64,000 nucleotides of DNA from Verrucomicrobiaceae bacterium (lineage in GTDB: Bacteria > Verrucomicrobiota > Verrucomicrobiia > Verrucomicrobiales > Verrucomicrobiaceae): the NCBI GenBank assembly GCA_015075365.1, contig JABTUN010000003.1, positions 372,001 through 436,000 of the forward strand, given 5' to 3'. The first letter of the stretch is position 1. Every line of letters begins with the position of its first letter. The translations under genes were made by a program, and so were the position numbers. Below, piece after piece: positions 23,774 to 32,781 of this stretch. The notes beneath the pieces were generated by a model. The model did no database searches. It was not told where the DNA came from and saw only the letters and a list, made by a program, of their open reading frames with translations.

Positions 23774-24891
23774 ACTGCCAGCAACGCGTCCGCCACCTCC
23801 TGCGCGGGAAGGTGCGTGATGCAAAACGGTTCGGCTTGATGGCAATTCCAGCGGCATTGATAGCAGGGCATCGCGTGTGACAGCCAGCGCTGGCGTTCAC
23901 TCCGCCGCCAAGGCGCGAACATCCCGTGATGACCGCCGCCCAGTATGAAAACGCCGGGTTTGTCCAGCGCGGTGGCGATATGCGCCGGCGCGGAGTCCGG
24001 GCACAGCAGCACACCGGCACCGGCGATGACTTCGACGAGCTGCGGGATGTTTTTCGGGCTGATCCACTGCGCGATGCCGACACTCTCCGCACGAAAGGCC
24101 TCCGCCCACGGTGCATGGTCCGCCCCCGGCGGGAGGCACACGCCCACGGATGCCTGCGGTCGATGATCCAGGAACAAACGGACCGCGCGGGCCATCAACG
24201 CGGGCGGATATTGCCGCAGGGCATCGCCAGCCAGCGGGCAGACCAGGAGTTGGGTGCCGGGGCGGGCCTGTATGGACGAAAACGCCGGGCGGATTTCATC
24301 AGCAGCCACGGGAGTGCCCAGCAGGCCCTCCACCACGCGGCGGTGCGCCTCCAATTCGAGACAGGTACCGTCCGGCGCATTTTCCGGGTAGGATGTGGTC
24401 TGGCAGGAGGGATAGGCCAGGCTCGTTCTCTCCCACGAGAGGTTCCAACGGGAGGCGTGGCATTGCTCCACCTGCATCACTTGGCTGATCGCGTGCAGAT
24501 AGTCAGAAGGCGGGTGCCGCAGGCAGACGAGGTGCTTCGTTTGGATCTGCCGCAGCCTGCCTGCGTGGCGCAGCAGCGTGAGGCACAGGTCCGGCCAGAA
24601 GCGCTGGCAGAAAGCGGGCAGCACGAGCTTGTCCACCTCTGGGAACTCCATTTCATAAAGCGGGGCCGCGACTTCCGACACCACCAGCAGCGTGTGACGC
24701 GCACCGGCATGCGAAACCAGCCGCCGCACCGCGCCCAGGGAGAGCACGGCATCTCCCAGCCGGTCCAGTTTCAGCACGGTCAATGCGTAGCGCCGGGGCG
24801 GTCCGGCGCACGGCATCTGGCGCGCCAGGGCCACGATGCCCTGGCAGGCGGGTGCTCGTAAGACCTGCTTGATGGATGCGAGTTTTTTCAC
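23752..24891 (-). CDS. Glycosyltransferase family 9 (heptosyltransferase-like)
   Basis: A 379-residue protein. LKLDRLGDAVLSLGAVRRL matches the GT9 start and CPDSAPAHIATALDKPGVFILGGGHHGMFAPW is the GT9 active-site signature. A Cys-rich segment CYQCRWNCHQAEPFC follows, which is usual for the family. GT9 enzymes add heptose or similar sugars to LPS. The start is GTG at 24891 (a TTG lies just upstream). It overlaps the FkbM gene tail to tail by 22 bp. Confidence 0.87.
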   Translation of the reverse strand: MKKLASIKQVLRAPACQGIVALARQMPCAGPPRRYALTVLKLDRLGDAVLSLGAVRRLVSHAGARHTLLVVSEVAAPLYEMEFPEVDKLVLPAFCQRFWPDLCLTLLRHAGRLRQIQTKHLVCLRHPPSDYLHAISQVMQVEQCHASRWNLSWERTSLAYPSCQTTSYPENAPDGTCLELEAHRRVVEGLLGTPVAADEIRPAFSSIQARPGTQLLVCPLAGDALRQYPPALMARAVRLFLDHRPQASVGVCLPPGADHAPWAEAFRAESVGIAQWISPKNIPQLVEVIAGAGVLLCPDSAPAHIATALDKPGVFILGGGHHGMFAPWRRSERQRWLSHAMPCYQCRWNCHQAEPFCITHLPAQEVADALLAVHLLRQK

Positions 24892-24921
24892 CAAAACAAT
24901 TCGAGACGGCGGAGGACCGGC

Positions 24922-26217
24922 TCACCAGCACAACCCTTCGTAGTGACAGGGCAGTGTCTTCAGTTCCTCCCATCCGTTCACATCAATGAGCAGGTGGTCG
25001 GGCCGGACCAGCGTCCGTAGTTGCTCCAGCGGAACGCATTTTTGGGAGACGATGATGACTTCGCTCTCCGCCAGCACTTGCGCGGCCTCCGGCTTCAACA
25101 ACTGCGCCAGGTGCGGCATCCGCTCCTGGATCTGCTGCTCGTTGGAGCCGATGAGGCGGGAGAGGTTGATCTGCGGGTCGTAGATGCTCAGCGAGCAGCC
25201 GCGGCCGAGCAGCGTTTCGGCGGCGGCCACCACAGGACTGCCGCGCAGGTCGTCCGTGTCTGCCTTGAAGGCCAGCCCCAGGAGTCCCACGCGGCGTTTG
25301 CGCGTTTTTTCCACCAGGTTCACGAACAACTGCTGGTGCGCCTCGTTGCTGGGCATCGTGCTTTCAAGGATCGGCAGACTGACCGCCTGCTGGCGCGCGA
25401 AGTGGCGCAGGGCGGACACGTCCTTCGGCAGGCAGGAGCCGCCGAACGGATTGCCCGGCCGCATGTAGTAGCTGGAGATGTTCAGTTTTGTGTCGGCGCA
25501 GACCACCTGCATGACGCGGCGGCCGTCCTCGCCCACATGTTTGCACAGCCTGCCGATCTCATTGGCAAAGCCCACCTTCAGCGCGTGGAGGTAGTTGCAG
25601 GAGTACTTGATCATCTCCGCGCCCTCCCAGCGCAGGATCTCCGGGGCGCCGCCAAGCAGATCGGTGATCGCGGTCTCGGCGGGCGCTTTTCCATCCTCGG
25701 TGCCGACGACGGACAGGGAAGGGGAGAGAAAATCGGCCACGGCGGTGCCTTCACGCAGAAACTCGGGACAGTAGTAGATCTGCGTCGTTGCCAGCAGGTC
25801 ATGAAAGCATGCTTCCACAAGCGCGCGCGTGCTGCCCGGAAGCATGGTGCTGCGAAACAGGATGACATGGCGCTTCGGATGCTGGCGCAGCGCCGCGGCG
25901 ATCTGCGCGGACACCTGCCGGACATGGCTGAGCTCCAGGCCGCCGGAGGGCAGGGACGGCGTGCCCACGCAGATGATGCTCACGTCCGTGTCACGCACGG
26001 CCTGCGTGGTGTCCGTGGTGGCGGAGATGCGGCCGCTGGCATGGCCGGCATGCAGGATGTCACCCAGACGCGGCTCCACGATGGGGGAGAGTCCTTCGTT
26101 GAAAGCCTTCACCTTGGGCTCCTGCAGATCCACGCCGGTGATCCGGTGTCCTTGTTCGGAGAGACAGCCTGATGTGACGGCACCAACATAACCAAGGCCA
26201 AAAACAGAGATGTTCAC
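24922..26217 (-). CDS. GDP-mannose/UDP-glucose 6-dehydrogenase (AlgD-like)
   Basis: A 431-residue nucleotide-sugar dehydrogenase. The N-terminal Rossmann motif is GLGYVGA; the catalytic cysteine is Cys262 in GNPFGGSCLPKD. NYLHALKVGFANEIGRLC and GLAFKADTDDLRGSPVV are standard. The length and the YYCPEFLREGTAV block fit AlgD-type GDP-mannose dehydrogenase better than UDP-glucose dehydrogenase, but this is not proof. The product would be a uronic acid precursor for the polysaccharide. GTG start. Confidence 0.88.
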   Translation of the reverse strand: MNISVFGLGYVGAVTSGCLSEQGHRITGVDLQEPKVKAFNEGLSPIVEPRLGDILHAGHASGRISATTDTTQAVRDTDVSIICVGTPSLPSGGLELSHVRQVSAQIAAALRQHPKRHVILFRSTMLPGSTRALVEACFHDLLATTQIYYCPEFLREGTAVADFLSPSLSVVGTEDGKAPAETAITDLLGGAPEILRWEGAEMIKYSCNYLHALKVGFANEIGRLCKHVGEDGRRVMQVVCADTKLNISSYYMRPGNPFGGSCLPKDVSALRHFARQQAVSLPILESTMPSNEAHQQLFVNLVEKTRKRRVGLLGLAFKADTDDLRGSPVVAAAETLLGRGCSLSIYDPQINLSRLIGSNEQQIQERMPHLAQLLKPEAAQVLAESEVIIVSQKCVPLEQLRTLVRPDHLLIDVNGWEELKTLPCHYEGLCW

Positions 26218-26275
26218 GAGGGAGAAAGAGGAGTGGTGTTGCGGAGCAAGTCGCGGCTCAGGGGGCGTCTGCAAG

Positions 26276-27196
26276 TCAATTGTGCCCTGTCGGAGAAAAA
26301 GGCGGCGGCTCAGGAGGCTTCGCGCCTTCGACAAGACGAATCTTTCGCAGCAGCAGCCGTGCCGCCCCTGCCTCTACCGGCAGAAACAGCACCAACTGCC
26401 GTGTGTGACGCGCCTGGGTGCCCGCAGGCCACCAGGCTCGCGCCGTACCGGTGCCGGGCTGCATCATCAGGCTGGTGCGCACGCGTGTTTGAGCCGCATC
26501 GTCGAGATCCAGGCGGATGCCGATCTCCAACGGGACTGAGTGCTGCAAGTCGCCCTCGATCTCCAGCCCGCCATACCGGCTCCAGTCCTCGTTTCTGGCA
26601 TCCAGCCTCACAGCGACAGCGCTGCCTTCGTTTCGCCCCATCACGAGCCGTGCGGAAGTGTTGGAGCGCGGTGCTGGCTGCCAGAAAAAATCGGCCGTGG
26701 CGGGTTGTGGTGGGAGCAGCGCCGGCAGGAGCTGTTTTGCGGTCATGGACGCCTCCAGCACCTTCCAGCTCCACCAGCCAGGAGGTGCCAGCGCGGCGAA
26801 AAAGGCGAAGGTCATGCCTGCGAGACGCGGCCACCTGTGGGGCTTCCAGCGCGCCACCAGTCCGATGCCGCCCGCCATCACGCCGATGAGGGTCCAGCCC
26901 AGATCCGCCCAACTCGCCGTGCGCCCGAACCATGGCTGCACCATCTCAGCCAGCGTCAGGATGACGGTAGTGGCCACGGTGGAGATCAACGCGGTGAAGC
27001 GTCTGTGTGACGGCAACTGCCAGGCCAGCGCCAGGGTCAGCCCGCAGGCCAGCGGAGCATGCAGGCGGTTGAGCAGTTCCCCGCGCCAGCCCGCCGACCA
27101 TCCTGGAGGCAGCGGCATCAGCAAGCCCCACGCGATCAAGATCAGGGCGGCCATGGCGGGCCATCGGGGCAGAATGCGTTGGAAGGTGCCGGACAT
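26276..27196 (-). CDS. VanZ-like membrane protein with extra C-terminal domain
   Basis: A 306-residue protein. Residues 1-115 contain four hydrophobic helices with the VanZ-type pattern (ILIAWGLLMPLPPGW, LNRLHAPLACGLTLALAWQL, WADLGWTLIGVMAGGIG). A fifth hydrophobic segment follows, then a periplasmic C-terminal domain of about 150 residues resembling the carbohydrate-binding extension seen on some VanZ-type proteins (YGGLEIEGDLQ, EIGIRLDLDD). It sits 12 bp downstream of the GT39 gene, so it is likely part of that unit. Function unknown. Confidence 0.7.
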   Translation of the reverse strand: MSGTFQRILPRWPAMAALILIAWGLLMPLPPGWSAGWRGELLNRLHAPLACGLTLALAWQLPSHRRFTALISTVATTVILTLAEMVQPWFGRTASWADLGWTLIGVMAGGIGLVARWKPHRWPRLAGMTFAFFAALAPPGWWSWKVLEASMTAKQLLPALLPPQPATADFFWQPAPRSNTSARLVMGRNEGSAVAVRLDARNEDWSRYGGLEIEGDLQHSVPLEIGIRLDLDDAAQTRVRTSLMMQPGTGTARAWWPAGTQARHTRQLVLFLPVEAGAARLLLRKIRLVEGAKPPEPPPFSPTGHN

Positions 27197-27208
27197 CCGA
27201 ATGAAGGC

Positions 27209-28771
27209 TCACCATCGTGTGAAGACAAGCATGCGGCCTTGCTTGCCGGGCTCCCGTGTCACCGGTTGTTCAAAATCGAGCTTCCAGCGGTCCGTGGCTG
27301 CTTGCAGCGCGGTTTCCAGCCGTTTCTCGTGCTCTTTGCGCATCGTTTCAGGAACAGAAAGATCGACAAAGACCCGCGTGATCCCGCGGCGGTCCAGATG
27401 CGCCAGCAGACTGGAGGCGTCCGCATGAGCAGGCTGGTAGCCGCGCCCCATCCAGTCGCTCTGCGCCAGTTCCTTGCTGCCGCGATACACACGCAGCAAC
27501 GAGGGCGAGCGCCGCGGGCAGGCAAAGGCCGTCGCGGCGATCACCGCGCCCTCGCCGCGCGGATCGGAGGCCACGAGCCAGTTCTGCGGCGCGGGCGCGT
27601 CCAGCGCAGGCATGCCGGATCGCTGCACGGCTGCTGAAAAACCGTCCACCCGCTTTTCAGGCCATCCAGGCATGAAAAAGAGGCAGACGCCTGCGATCAA
27701 CAGCCCCAGCACCCGGCCCCACGTGTTTCGCCGCATGACCGGGTGGAGGATCATCACCGCGCCGGTCACCAGCACCGGCAGACAGGGCAGCAAGTAGCGT
27801 GCGGTCATTCCTGCGGGCACCAGCAGCACGACAAGCAGCGTGCCGCAGGCGAGCGCTCCCAGCGCCGCCGCTTGCGACGGTCGCGGACAGCGGTTGGGAC
27901 GCAGCATCAACCAGGCTGCTCCAGCGGGACCCAGCACCGCAAGAGGCCAGCCCAGCGCATGCGGCAGCGTCCGCAGGTAATAGGCCGCCGCCTCCGGCAC
28001 AAACCGCGCCAGCGGCACATGCAGCATGCCCTCGGCGGTGATTCGGGATGAATAAAGCATCCATGGCCCGGCCAGCAGCGCCACCGGCGCACCGCACAGC
28101 CACCAGGACAGCTTTTTCAACAGATCAAACCGTGCGCAGGCCAGCGTGGCCAGCGGCGGGATCACACAAAGGCCCAGCGCGGACCCCTTCGTGAGGATCG
28201 CCGCCGCGGTGATGAAGCCAAAGCCCAGCGCCCGCCGCGCGGTGGGACGGTTCAGGTAATCACGCCAAAGCAGCGCCGCTGCCAGTCCCAGCAGCGCCAG
28301 CAGCAGGTCGGACATCACGAGCTGCATCTGCTTCAATCCCACCGGCAGCAGGGCCATCAAGGCGGCCGCCAGCAGGCCGGCGGTGTTGTTGGCGCTTTTG
28401 GAGGTGATGCGGAACACCACACTGCATAGCGCCGCGCCCAAGACGGCCTGTAGCAGGAACAACGAGGAGATGGAGGCATGCGGCAGCAGCCAGGTGCCCG
28501 CGAGCAGGTAGAACCCGGGCGGATAGTGCCCAAGGGCCACTTTGGGAAAGTCCGCGTAGTACTGCTCCGCAAACGCCAGTGGATGCTGCCTCCAGCCGCC
28601 CGCGAGGTAGTCCCGCAGCATCAGGGCTGTCACCGCATGCGCCGCCTCGTCCGGATCACCGGCCAGATCGGACTCCCACGCGCCGCGCGTGGTCACAAAC
28701 ACCACATTCAGGATCAGGCAGCCCAGAAAGACCAGCCAGGTGAGCCGACGCCGGTGAAGCAGGGGACGCAT
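27209..28771 (-). CDS. GT39-like membrane glycosyltransferase (ArnT/PMT-like)
   Basis: A 520-residue integral membrane protein with about ten helices. Near the N-terminus, DLAGDPDEAAHAVTAL carries the Asp-Glu pair typical of GT-C enzymes that use lipid-linked sugars. A soluble C-terminal domain follows the last helix (from about GMPALDAPAPQNW). Enzymes of this class transfer a sugar from polyprenyl phosphate on the periplasmic face. The start overlaps no gene; the VanZ-like gene follows closely. Confidence 0.82.
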   Translation of the reverse strand: MRPLLHRRRLTWLVFLGCLILNVVFVTTRGAWESDLAGDPDEAAHAVTALMLRDYLAGGWRQHPLAFAEQYYADFPKVALGHYPPGFYLLAGTWLLPHASISSLFLLQAVLGAALCSVVFRITSKSANNTAGLLAAALMALLPVGLKQMQLVMSDLLLALLGLAAALLWRDYLNRPTARRALGFGFITAAAILTKGSALGLCVIPPLATLACARFDLLKKLSWWLCGAPVALLAGPWMLYSSRITAEGMLHVPLARFVPEAAAYYLRTLPHALGWPLAVLGPAGAAWLMLRPNRCPRPSQAAALGALACGTLLVVLLVPAGMTARYLLPCLPVLVTGAVMILHPVMRRNTWGRVLGLLIAGVCLFFMPGWPEKRVDGFSAAVQRSGMPALDAPAPQNWLVASDPRGEGAVIAATAFACPRRSPSLLRVYRGSKELAQSDWMGRGYQPAHADASSLLAHLDRRGITRVFVDLSVPETMRKEHEKRLETALQAATDRWKLDFEQPVTREPGKQGRMLVFTRW

Positions 28772-28798
28772 CCTTTTTCGACAAGTGCAGGTTGGCGT

Positions 28799-29506
28799 TC
28801 AGGACACGGGTTTTTGCGCCAGCACCAGATATTGGCCGCCCAGCGGCACATGGCGCAGCCAGCGCTCCAGCGGCCTCAGCACGGCCAGCTTCGCGGGAAA
28901 GAAAAACAAGTGGTCGGTGCCCAGCACCTTCAGGCCCGCCTGCCGCATGAGGCTCCGGGCCTGATGCGGAAACAGCATCTGCGCGTCGCGATCAAACGGC
29001 ACGCGGCTCATCACCCAATGCACGGCGGGATTCCAGCGGTTGTTCTCCCAGAAGGCGAACACGCCGCCTGGTTTCAGGCTTTCGAACACCATCCGCACCG
29101 CTTCCGCTCGTTGCTCCGGCGGGATGTGATGAAACACGCCGTTGGTGAACGCCAGGTCGAACTGTCCGCGCGGCACCGCGCCCGCCTCCGCCACGAACGC
29201 CGCCTCCGCCCAGGGGACGGTGCGTTTCGCCTCGATGATCGAGTCCTGCGACGGGTCGTAGCCGGTGTAGGAGGTGATTTCCAGCCCGTCGCGCAGAAAC
29301 ACCGCCGAAGTGCCGGTCCCGCAGCCAAAATCCAGGCAGTTGGCGGCTTTCAGGCCCAGGCCGCGCAGGCGGTCCCGCACATGCCGCACGCGGCCCTCTG
29401 CATAATACTCCTTCGACTCGCCGGTGAGCGCCAGGCCGCGGTTCAGCGCCTCGTCATAGTTGGCCGCGTAGGCGTCGAATTCACTGCTGGAGGGCTTGGC
29501 GTCCAT
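28799..29506 (-). CDS. Class I SAM-dependent methyltransferase
   Basis: A 235-residue methyltransferase with motif I NCLDFGCGTGTSAVFL, then SYTGYDPSQDSII and the motif FDLAFTNGVFHHIPPEQRAEAVRMV. LKPGGVFAFWENN completes the fold. It is 27 bp upstream of the GT39 start and 46 bp downstream of a GT4 stop on the same strand, so it is probably co-transcribed. Target sugar or lipid unknown. Confidence 0.85.
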   Translation of the reverse strand: MDAKPSSSEFDAYAANYDEALNRGLALTGESKEYYAEGRVRHVRDRLRGLGLKAANCLDFGCGTGTSAVFLRDGLEITSYTGYDPSQDSIIEAKRTVPWAEAAFVAEAGAVPRGQFDLAFTNGVFHHIPPEQRAEAVRMVFESLKPGGVFAFWENNRWNPAVHWVMSRVPFDRDAQMLFPHQARSLMRQAGLKVLGTDHLFFFPAKLAVLRPLERWLRHVPLGGQYLVLAQKPVS

Positions 29507-29552
29507 GGTGGGCTGCCTTTAGACCATCCTTGGCCGCTTTCCAGCGGGGCCG

Positions 29553-30725
29553 TCAAAAAATCTCCCGGCGTCCCTCCGCGGCCGCGGTGTACAGACGTTC
29601 GTACTTGTCCAGCATCGCCTCGATCGAAAAATTCCGCCGCGCATGATCACCGGCCGCCGCGCCCATGGCCTCCAGTCGCATCGCAGGTGTGCTGGCCGCT
29701 TGTGACAACGCGGCGGCGAGCTGGTCCGCGGTCGTGTAATCTCCGATCCAGCCGTGCTCGCCATCCGTCGCCAGTTCACGCACACCGCAGGCCTCGTTCG
29801 CCAGCACCGGCAGTCCGCAGGCCATGCCCTCCAGCACCGCGTTGGGCAGGCCCTCGTTCTCCGACGCGCTCACCAGCACATCCATGGCCTGATACCAGGG
29901 CACGGGATCATTCTGGAGCCCGGCCAGGTGAATACGCCCGCGTTGCGGGCTCGCCTGGATTCTCGTCAGCACTTTCTCGCGCTCGATTCCCCCGTCACCC
30001 ACAAGCAGCAGTCGCAGTCCGGGCTGGCTGGCCGCGGCTTTCTCGAACGCCTCGACGAGCACGACATGGCGTTTGGCCGTGGCAAAACGGGCCACTTTTC
30101 CGAAAATGAACCCGTCGGCGGGCAGGCCCAGGCGGGCGCGGACATCCATCTTGTTTTCGGATGGCGGGCGGAAGCGTGTGAGGTCCACGCCGTTGTGCAG
30201 CGTGAACATGCGCCGGTGGAGAAGGCGCAATTGCCGCAGTTGAGCCAGTTGCTGGCCGGAGACCGTGAACACACACCAGGCGGCCGCTTGATACAGCAGC
30301 CTCCGCTGCCACAGGCGCCGTGTCTGGAGTTCCCAGTCGTGCAGAACGATGTGCTCCGAATGCACGATGCGCGGTGTCCGGGAGAGGCCACGCGCCGCGG
30401 CCGCATGGATCAGCCCGCCGAGGTGGTGCGTGTGCACGACGTCGAACGCTCCTTCCCGCATCACCTCCCGCAGCCGGCGCACATCCTCCCGGCGGAAGGC
30501 CGGTCCTTTGGCCAGCTCCAGGCGCTGGATCTCCGGTCTCAGCCGTTCTGCAAAAGCACCCAGCTTCTCCAGGCAGCAGATGGTGATCGCAAACCGCGCC
30601 GGATCGAGCCGGTTGCACACCTCCACCACGATGTTCTCCATGCCGCCTGCATGCAGACTGTTGACGATTTGCAGGAGTTTGATGCGGGCGGGCTCTTGCT
30701 TCTGCTGTTCTGCCGGGCTGCTCAT
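29553..30725 (-). CDS. Glycosyltransferase family 4
   Basis: A 390-residue GT4 enzyme. LLQIVNSLHAGGMENIVVEVCNRL is a typical start (acceptor region), and the C-terminal half holds GKVARFATAKRHVVLVEAF and SENEGLPNAVLEGMACGLPVLA with the conserved E(x7)E motif. It resembles the WcaL/EpsD-like GT4 group. Its start overlaps the stop of the next minus-strand gene by 4 bp. Donor unknown. Confidence 0.9.
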   Translation of the reverse strand: MSSPAEQQKQEPARIKLLQIVNSLHAGGMENIVVEVCNRLDPARFAITICCLEKLGAFAERLRPEIQRLELAKGPAFRREDVRRLREVMREGAFDVVHTHHLGGLIHAAAARGLSRTPRIVHSEHIVLHDWELQTRRLWQRRLLYQAAAWCVFTVSGQQLAQLRQLRLLHRRMFTLHNGVDLTRFRPPSENKMDVRARLGLPADGFIFGKVARFATAKRHVVLVEAFEKAAASQPGLRLLLVGDGGIEREKVLTRIQASPQRGRIHLAGLQNDPVPWYQAMDVLVSASENEGLPNAVLEGMACGLPVLANEACGVRELATDGEHGWIGDYTTADQLAAALSQAASTPAMRLEAMGAAAGDHARRNFSIEAMLDKYERLYTAAAEGRREIF

Positions 30726-31930
30726 GCCTGCAAGCTGCTGAGGGGAGGGGACTCCGCGGCGGCTTCGATGGCCTCACGCATTCTTTTGATCACATTCGGC
30801 CATGTAAAGCGGTCGATGGCCCGGGCGCGTGCGGCGCGTCCCATGGAGGCAGCTTTGGCGGGATTGCCAAGCAACTCGCCCAGAGCGGCGGCAATGTCAT
30901 CCTCATGGCCTGGGCGGACATGGAAGCCCGACACGCCGGGTTCGACCTTTTCCGCCACACCCCAGTCTCCGGTGATGATGGCGGGCAGGCCGTACAGCAT
31001 CGCCTCGGACACGGAGATCCCGTACGGCTCGTAAAGCGAGGGAAGCGCGAACACGGAACAGCGTTTGAAAAGCCCCTGGAGCCGCTCGTTTTCCGCAGGG
31101 ATTTCTTTTCGCAGGAAGCCATGCCATTGAACGCCCTGCATGGGCGTGTCTGGTGGCGGTGGTGTCACGCATCCCACCACATGCAGCACGGCACCAGGAT
31201 GTGTTTGCCGGATCTTGGCGAAGGCTCGCGTCAAAGCCGGTCCGCCTTTGCGGTCAAACTCCTTGGCGATGAAAAGGATTTCAGGAATGGAGTAGTCTTT
31301 GTCGTCCGCTGGATCAGGAATCGTGTCGAGATTCGCCCCGTGGCTGATGTTGACGATCCTCTCCGGGGGAATGTCAAAATCCTGCTCGAAGGAGCGGCCG
31401 ACAAAGTCACCCATCACGAAAATCCGGTCGATCTTTTGATAAACCCGGCGTTCAAAGGCCAGTGCCCTGCGTGCGAAGGATTCGCTCATGCCAATGGAGC
31501 CGAAGCGGTTCCGCAGCCGCATGGCGATCGTGGCGTCATGGTAGGAGTAGCTGTAGCCGCCGCCTGCGCGCGCCGCCGGGCCGTCGAGCATGGCACCGAC
31601 TTGCAGCAAGGCGCGCCCCGGGGGCTGTCCATGCAGTTTGCGCGCCATGATGCGCGTGAGACTGTGGCGGTACGGGTCGCTGAGGTAGTAGCGCATCCGC
31701 CAGGCATTCCGGTTGGGGTGCCAGGCGCGCGCCAGTTGCAGCCATCTCCGCCAGCCGCCCAGTTCGCAGCCGAAGGCATCCGCCAGGAGGCCCTGTTTCC
31801 GGCACTCGGAGAAGAAATAGTAGCTGATTCCGGAGAAACTGCGGCGGTCGAACGGATCGGTCCCCACAAGACCGCTTCCGATCAGGCCCACGAAGGGCAG
31901 CGTTTGAAATCCGTGTTCGCTGGCTGGCAT
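30722..31930 (-). CDS. Glycosyltransferase family 4
   Basis: A 402-residue protein with a distinctive N-terminal half (FVGLIGSGLVGTDPFDRRSFSGISYYFF) and a standard GT4 C-terminal half: EILFIAKEFDRKGGPALTRAF, then PSLYEPYGISVSEAMLYGLPAIITGDWG. The start at MPASEHG is chosen because upstream codons overlap the FkbM gene and encode low-complexity sequence. It is translationally coupled to the GT4 gene at 29553. Confidence 0.86.
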   Translation of the reverse strand: MPASEHGFQTLPFVGLIGSGLVGTDPFDRRSFSGISYYFFSECRKQGLLADAFGCELGGWRRWLQLARAWHPNRNAWRMRYYLSDPYRHSLTRIMARKLHGQPPGRALLQVGAMLDGPAARAGGGYSYSYHDATIAMRLRNRFGSIGMSESFARRALAFERRVYQKIDRIFVMGDFVGRSFEQDFDIPPERIVNISHGANLDTIPDPADDKDYSIPEILFIAKEFDRKGGPALTRAFAKIRQTHPGAVLHVVGCVTPPPPDTPMQGVQWHGFLRKEIPAENERLQGLFKRCSVFALPSLYEPYGISVSEAMLYGLPAIITGDWGVAEKVEPGVSGFHVRPGHEDDIAAALGELLGNPAKAASMGRAARARAIDRFTWPNVIKRMREAIEAAAESPPLSSLQA

Positions 31931-31944
31931 GGAAGTGAGCTGGA

Positions 31945-32718
31945 CTAATGTTTGGCCCGGAGGAGACCTGAACGGCCTGCGAGCTCGCCCAGCAGCACGA
32001 TGATGTTCTCGCCGGACTGGCGGCAGTCGTAGGGCACCTTTTCGAGTGCCTTGAAAAACGTCCCCCAGCATCCGGGATGCAGTTCGATCATGATGATCCG
32101 GGTTTTCTGAAGCCACGAGATGTCATCGCCACCGAAAACCTCCTTCTCCCCGCCTTCGATGTCGATCTTGAAAACATCAATCGTCGAAATCGAGAACTCC
32201 CGCATCAAGGAAGGGACGGATACCGCGCGGATGGAGGGCTCCGAGCCGGCCTGCCCTGTCCCGGCGGTGCATGCGAAGCTCCATTTTTCCGCGTCCGGGT
32301 TGCTGATTCCGAGCCTGCCTTCCGAGGACCAAAGGCCCGCCTGCACGGTTTTGATTTGAGGCCACGCCGCGCAGTTCCGGCTGAGCACCTGGTAGTTCGA
32401 TGCCTCGGGTTCGATCGCGATCACGGTGGCCTCGGGGTAGTGATGGGCCGCAAAAACAGAAAAATAGCCGGAGTTTGCCCCGGCATCCACGACCCAGCGG
32501 ACCTTCTCGAGCGTCGTCACCGGATACTCATGCATGCAAAAGATCAGGTAGAACACCACGGGGTCTGAGGTGCTGCCGCGAACCTCAAGCGCTGCCTGGA
32601 ACCCGCGCGGGCGGATTTTCACCGTTCTGCCGAACTGTCCGGCTGTGAAAAGCTGGAGCGCGCCGCGCAGGCCGAGGGTAGGCAGTGCGCGCAGGGATCG
32701 GAATAACCAACGGAGCAT
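31945..32718 (-). CDS. FkbM family methyltransferase
   Basis: A 257-residue protein with VVDAGANSGYFSVFAA (motif I), VIAIEPEASNYQVL and the FkbM signature STIDVFKIDIEGGEKEVF. The start MLRWLF is chosen over one 12 codons upstream because the upstream region is arginine/histidine-rich and not conserved in style. It precedes the GT4 gene by 14 bp and probably O-methylates a sugar. It is the second FkbM homologue in the window. Confidence 0.85.
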   Translation of the reverse strand: MLRWLFRSLRALPTLGLRGALQLFTAGQFGRTVKIRPRGFQAALEVRGSTSDPVVFYLIFCMHEYPVTTLEKVRWVVDAGANSGYFSVFAAHHYPEATVIAIEPEASNYQVLSRNCAAWPQIKTVQAGLWSSEGRLGISNPDAEKWSFACTAGTGQAGSEPSIRAVSVPSLMREFSISTIDVFKIDIEGGEKEVFGGDDISWLQKTRIIMIELHPGCWGTFFKALEKVPYDCRQSGENIIVLLGELAGRSGLLRAKH

Positions 32719-32781
32719 AATTCGGTGTCGATGAGAGCCGGTTCTTCTTTCCATGCACGGCGGATTCGCGCCAGTTGAAAC

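Noticed and set aside
28478..30109. A 543-codon plus-strand frame across the methyltransferase and GT4 region
   Set aside because: It crosses several real minus-strand genes and has no domain pattern.
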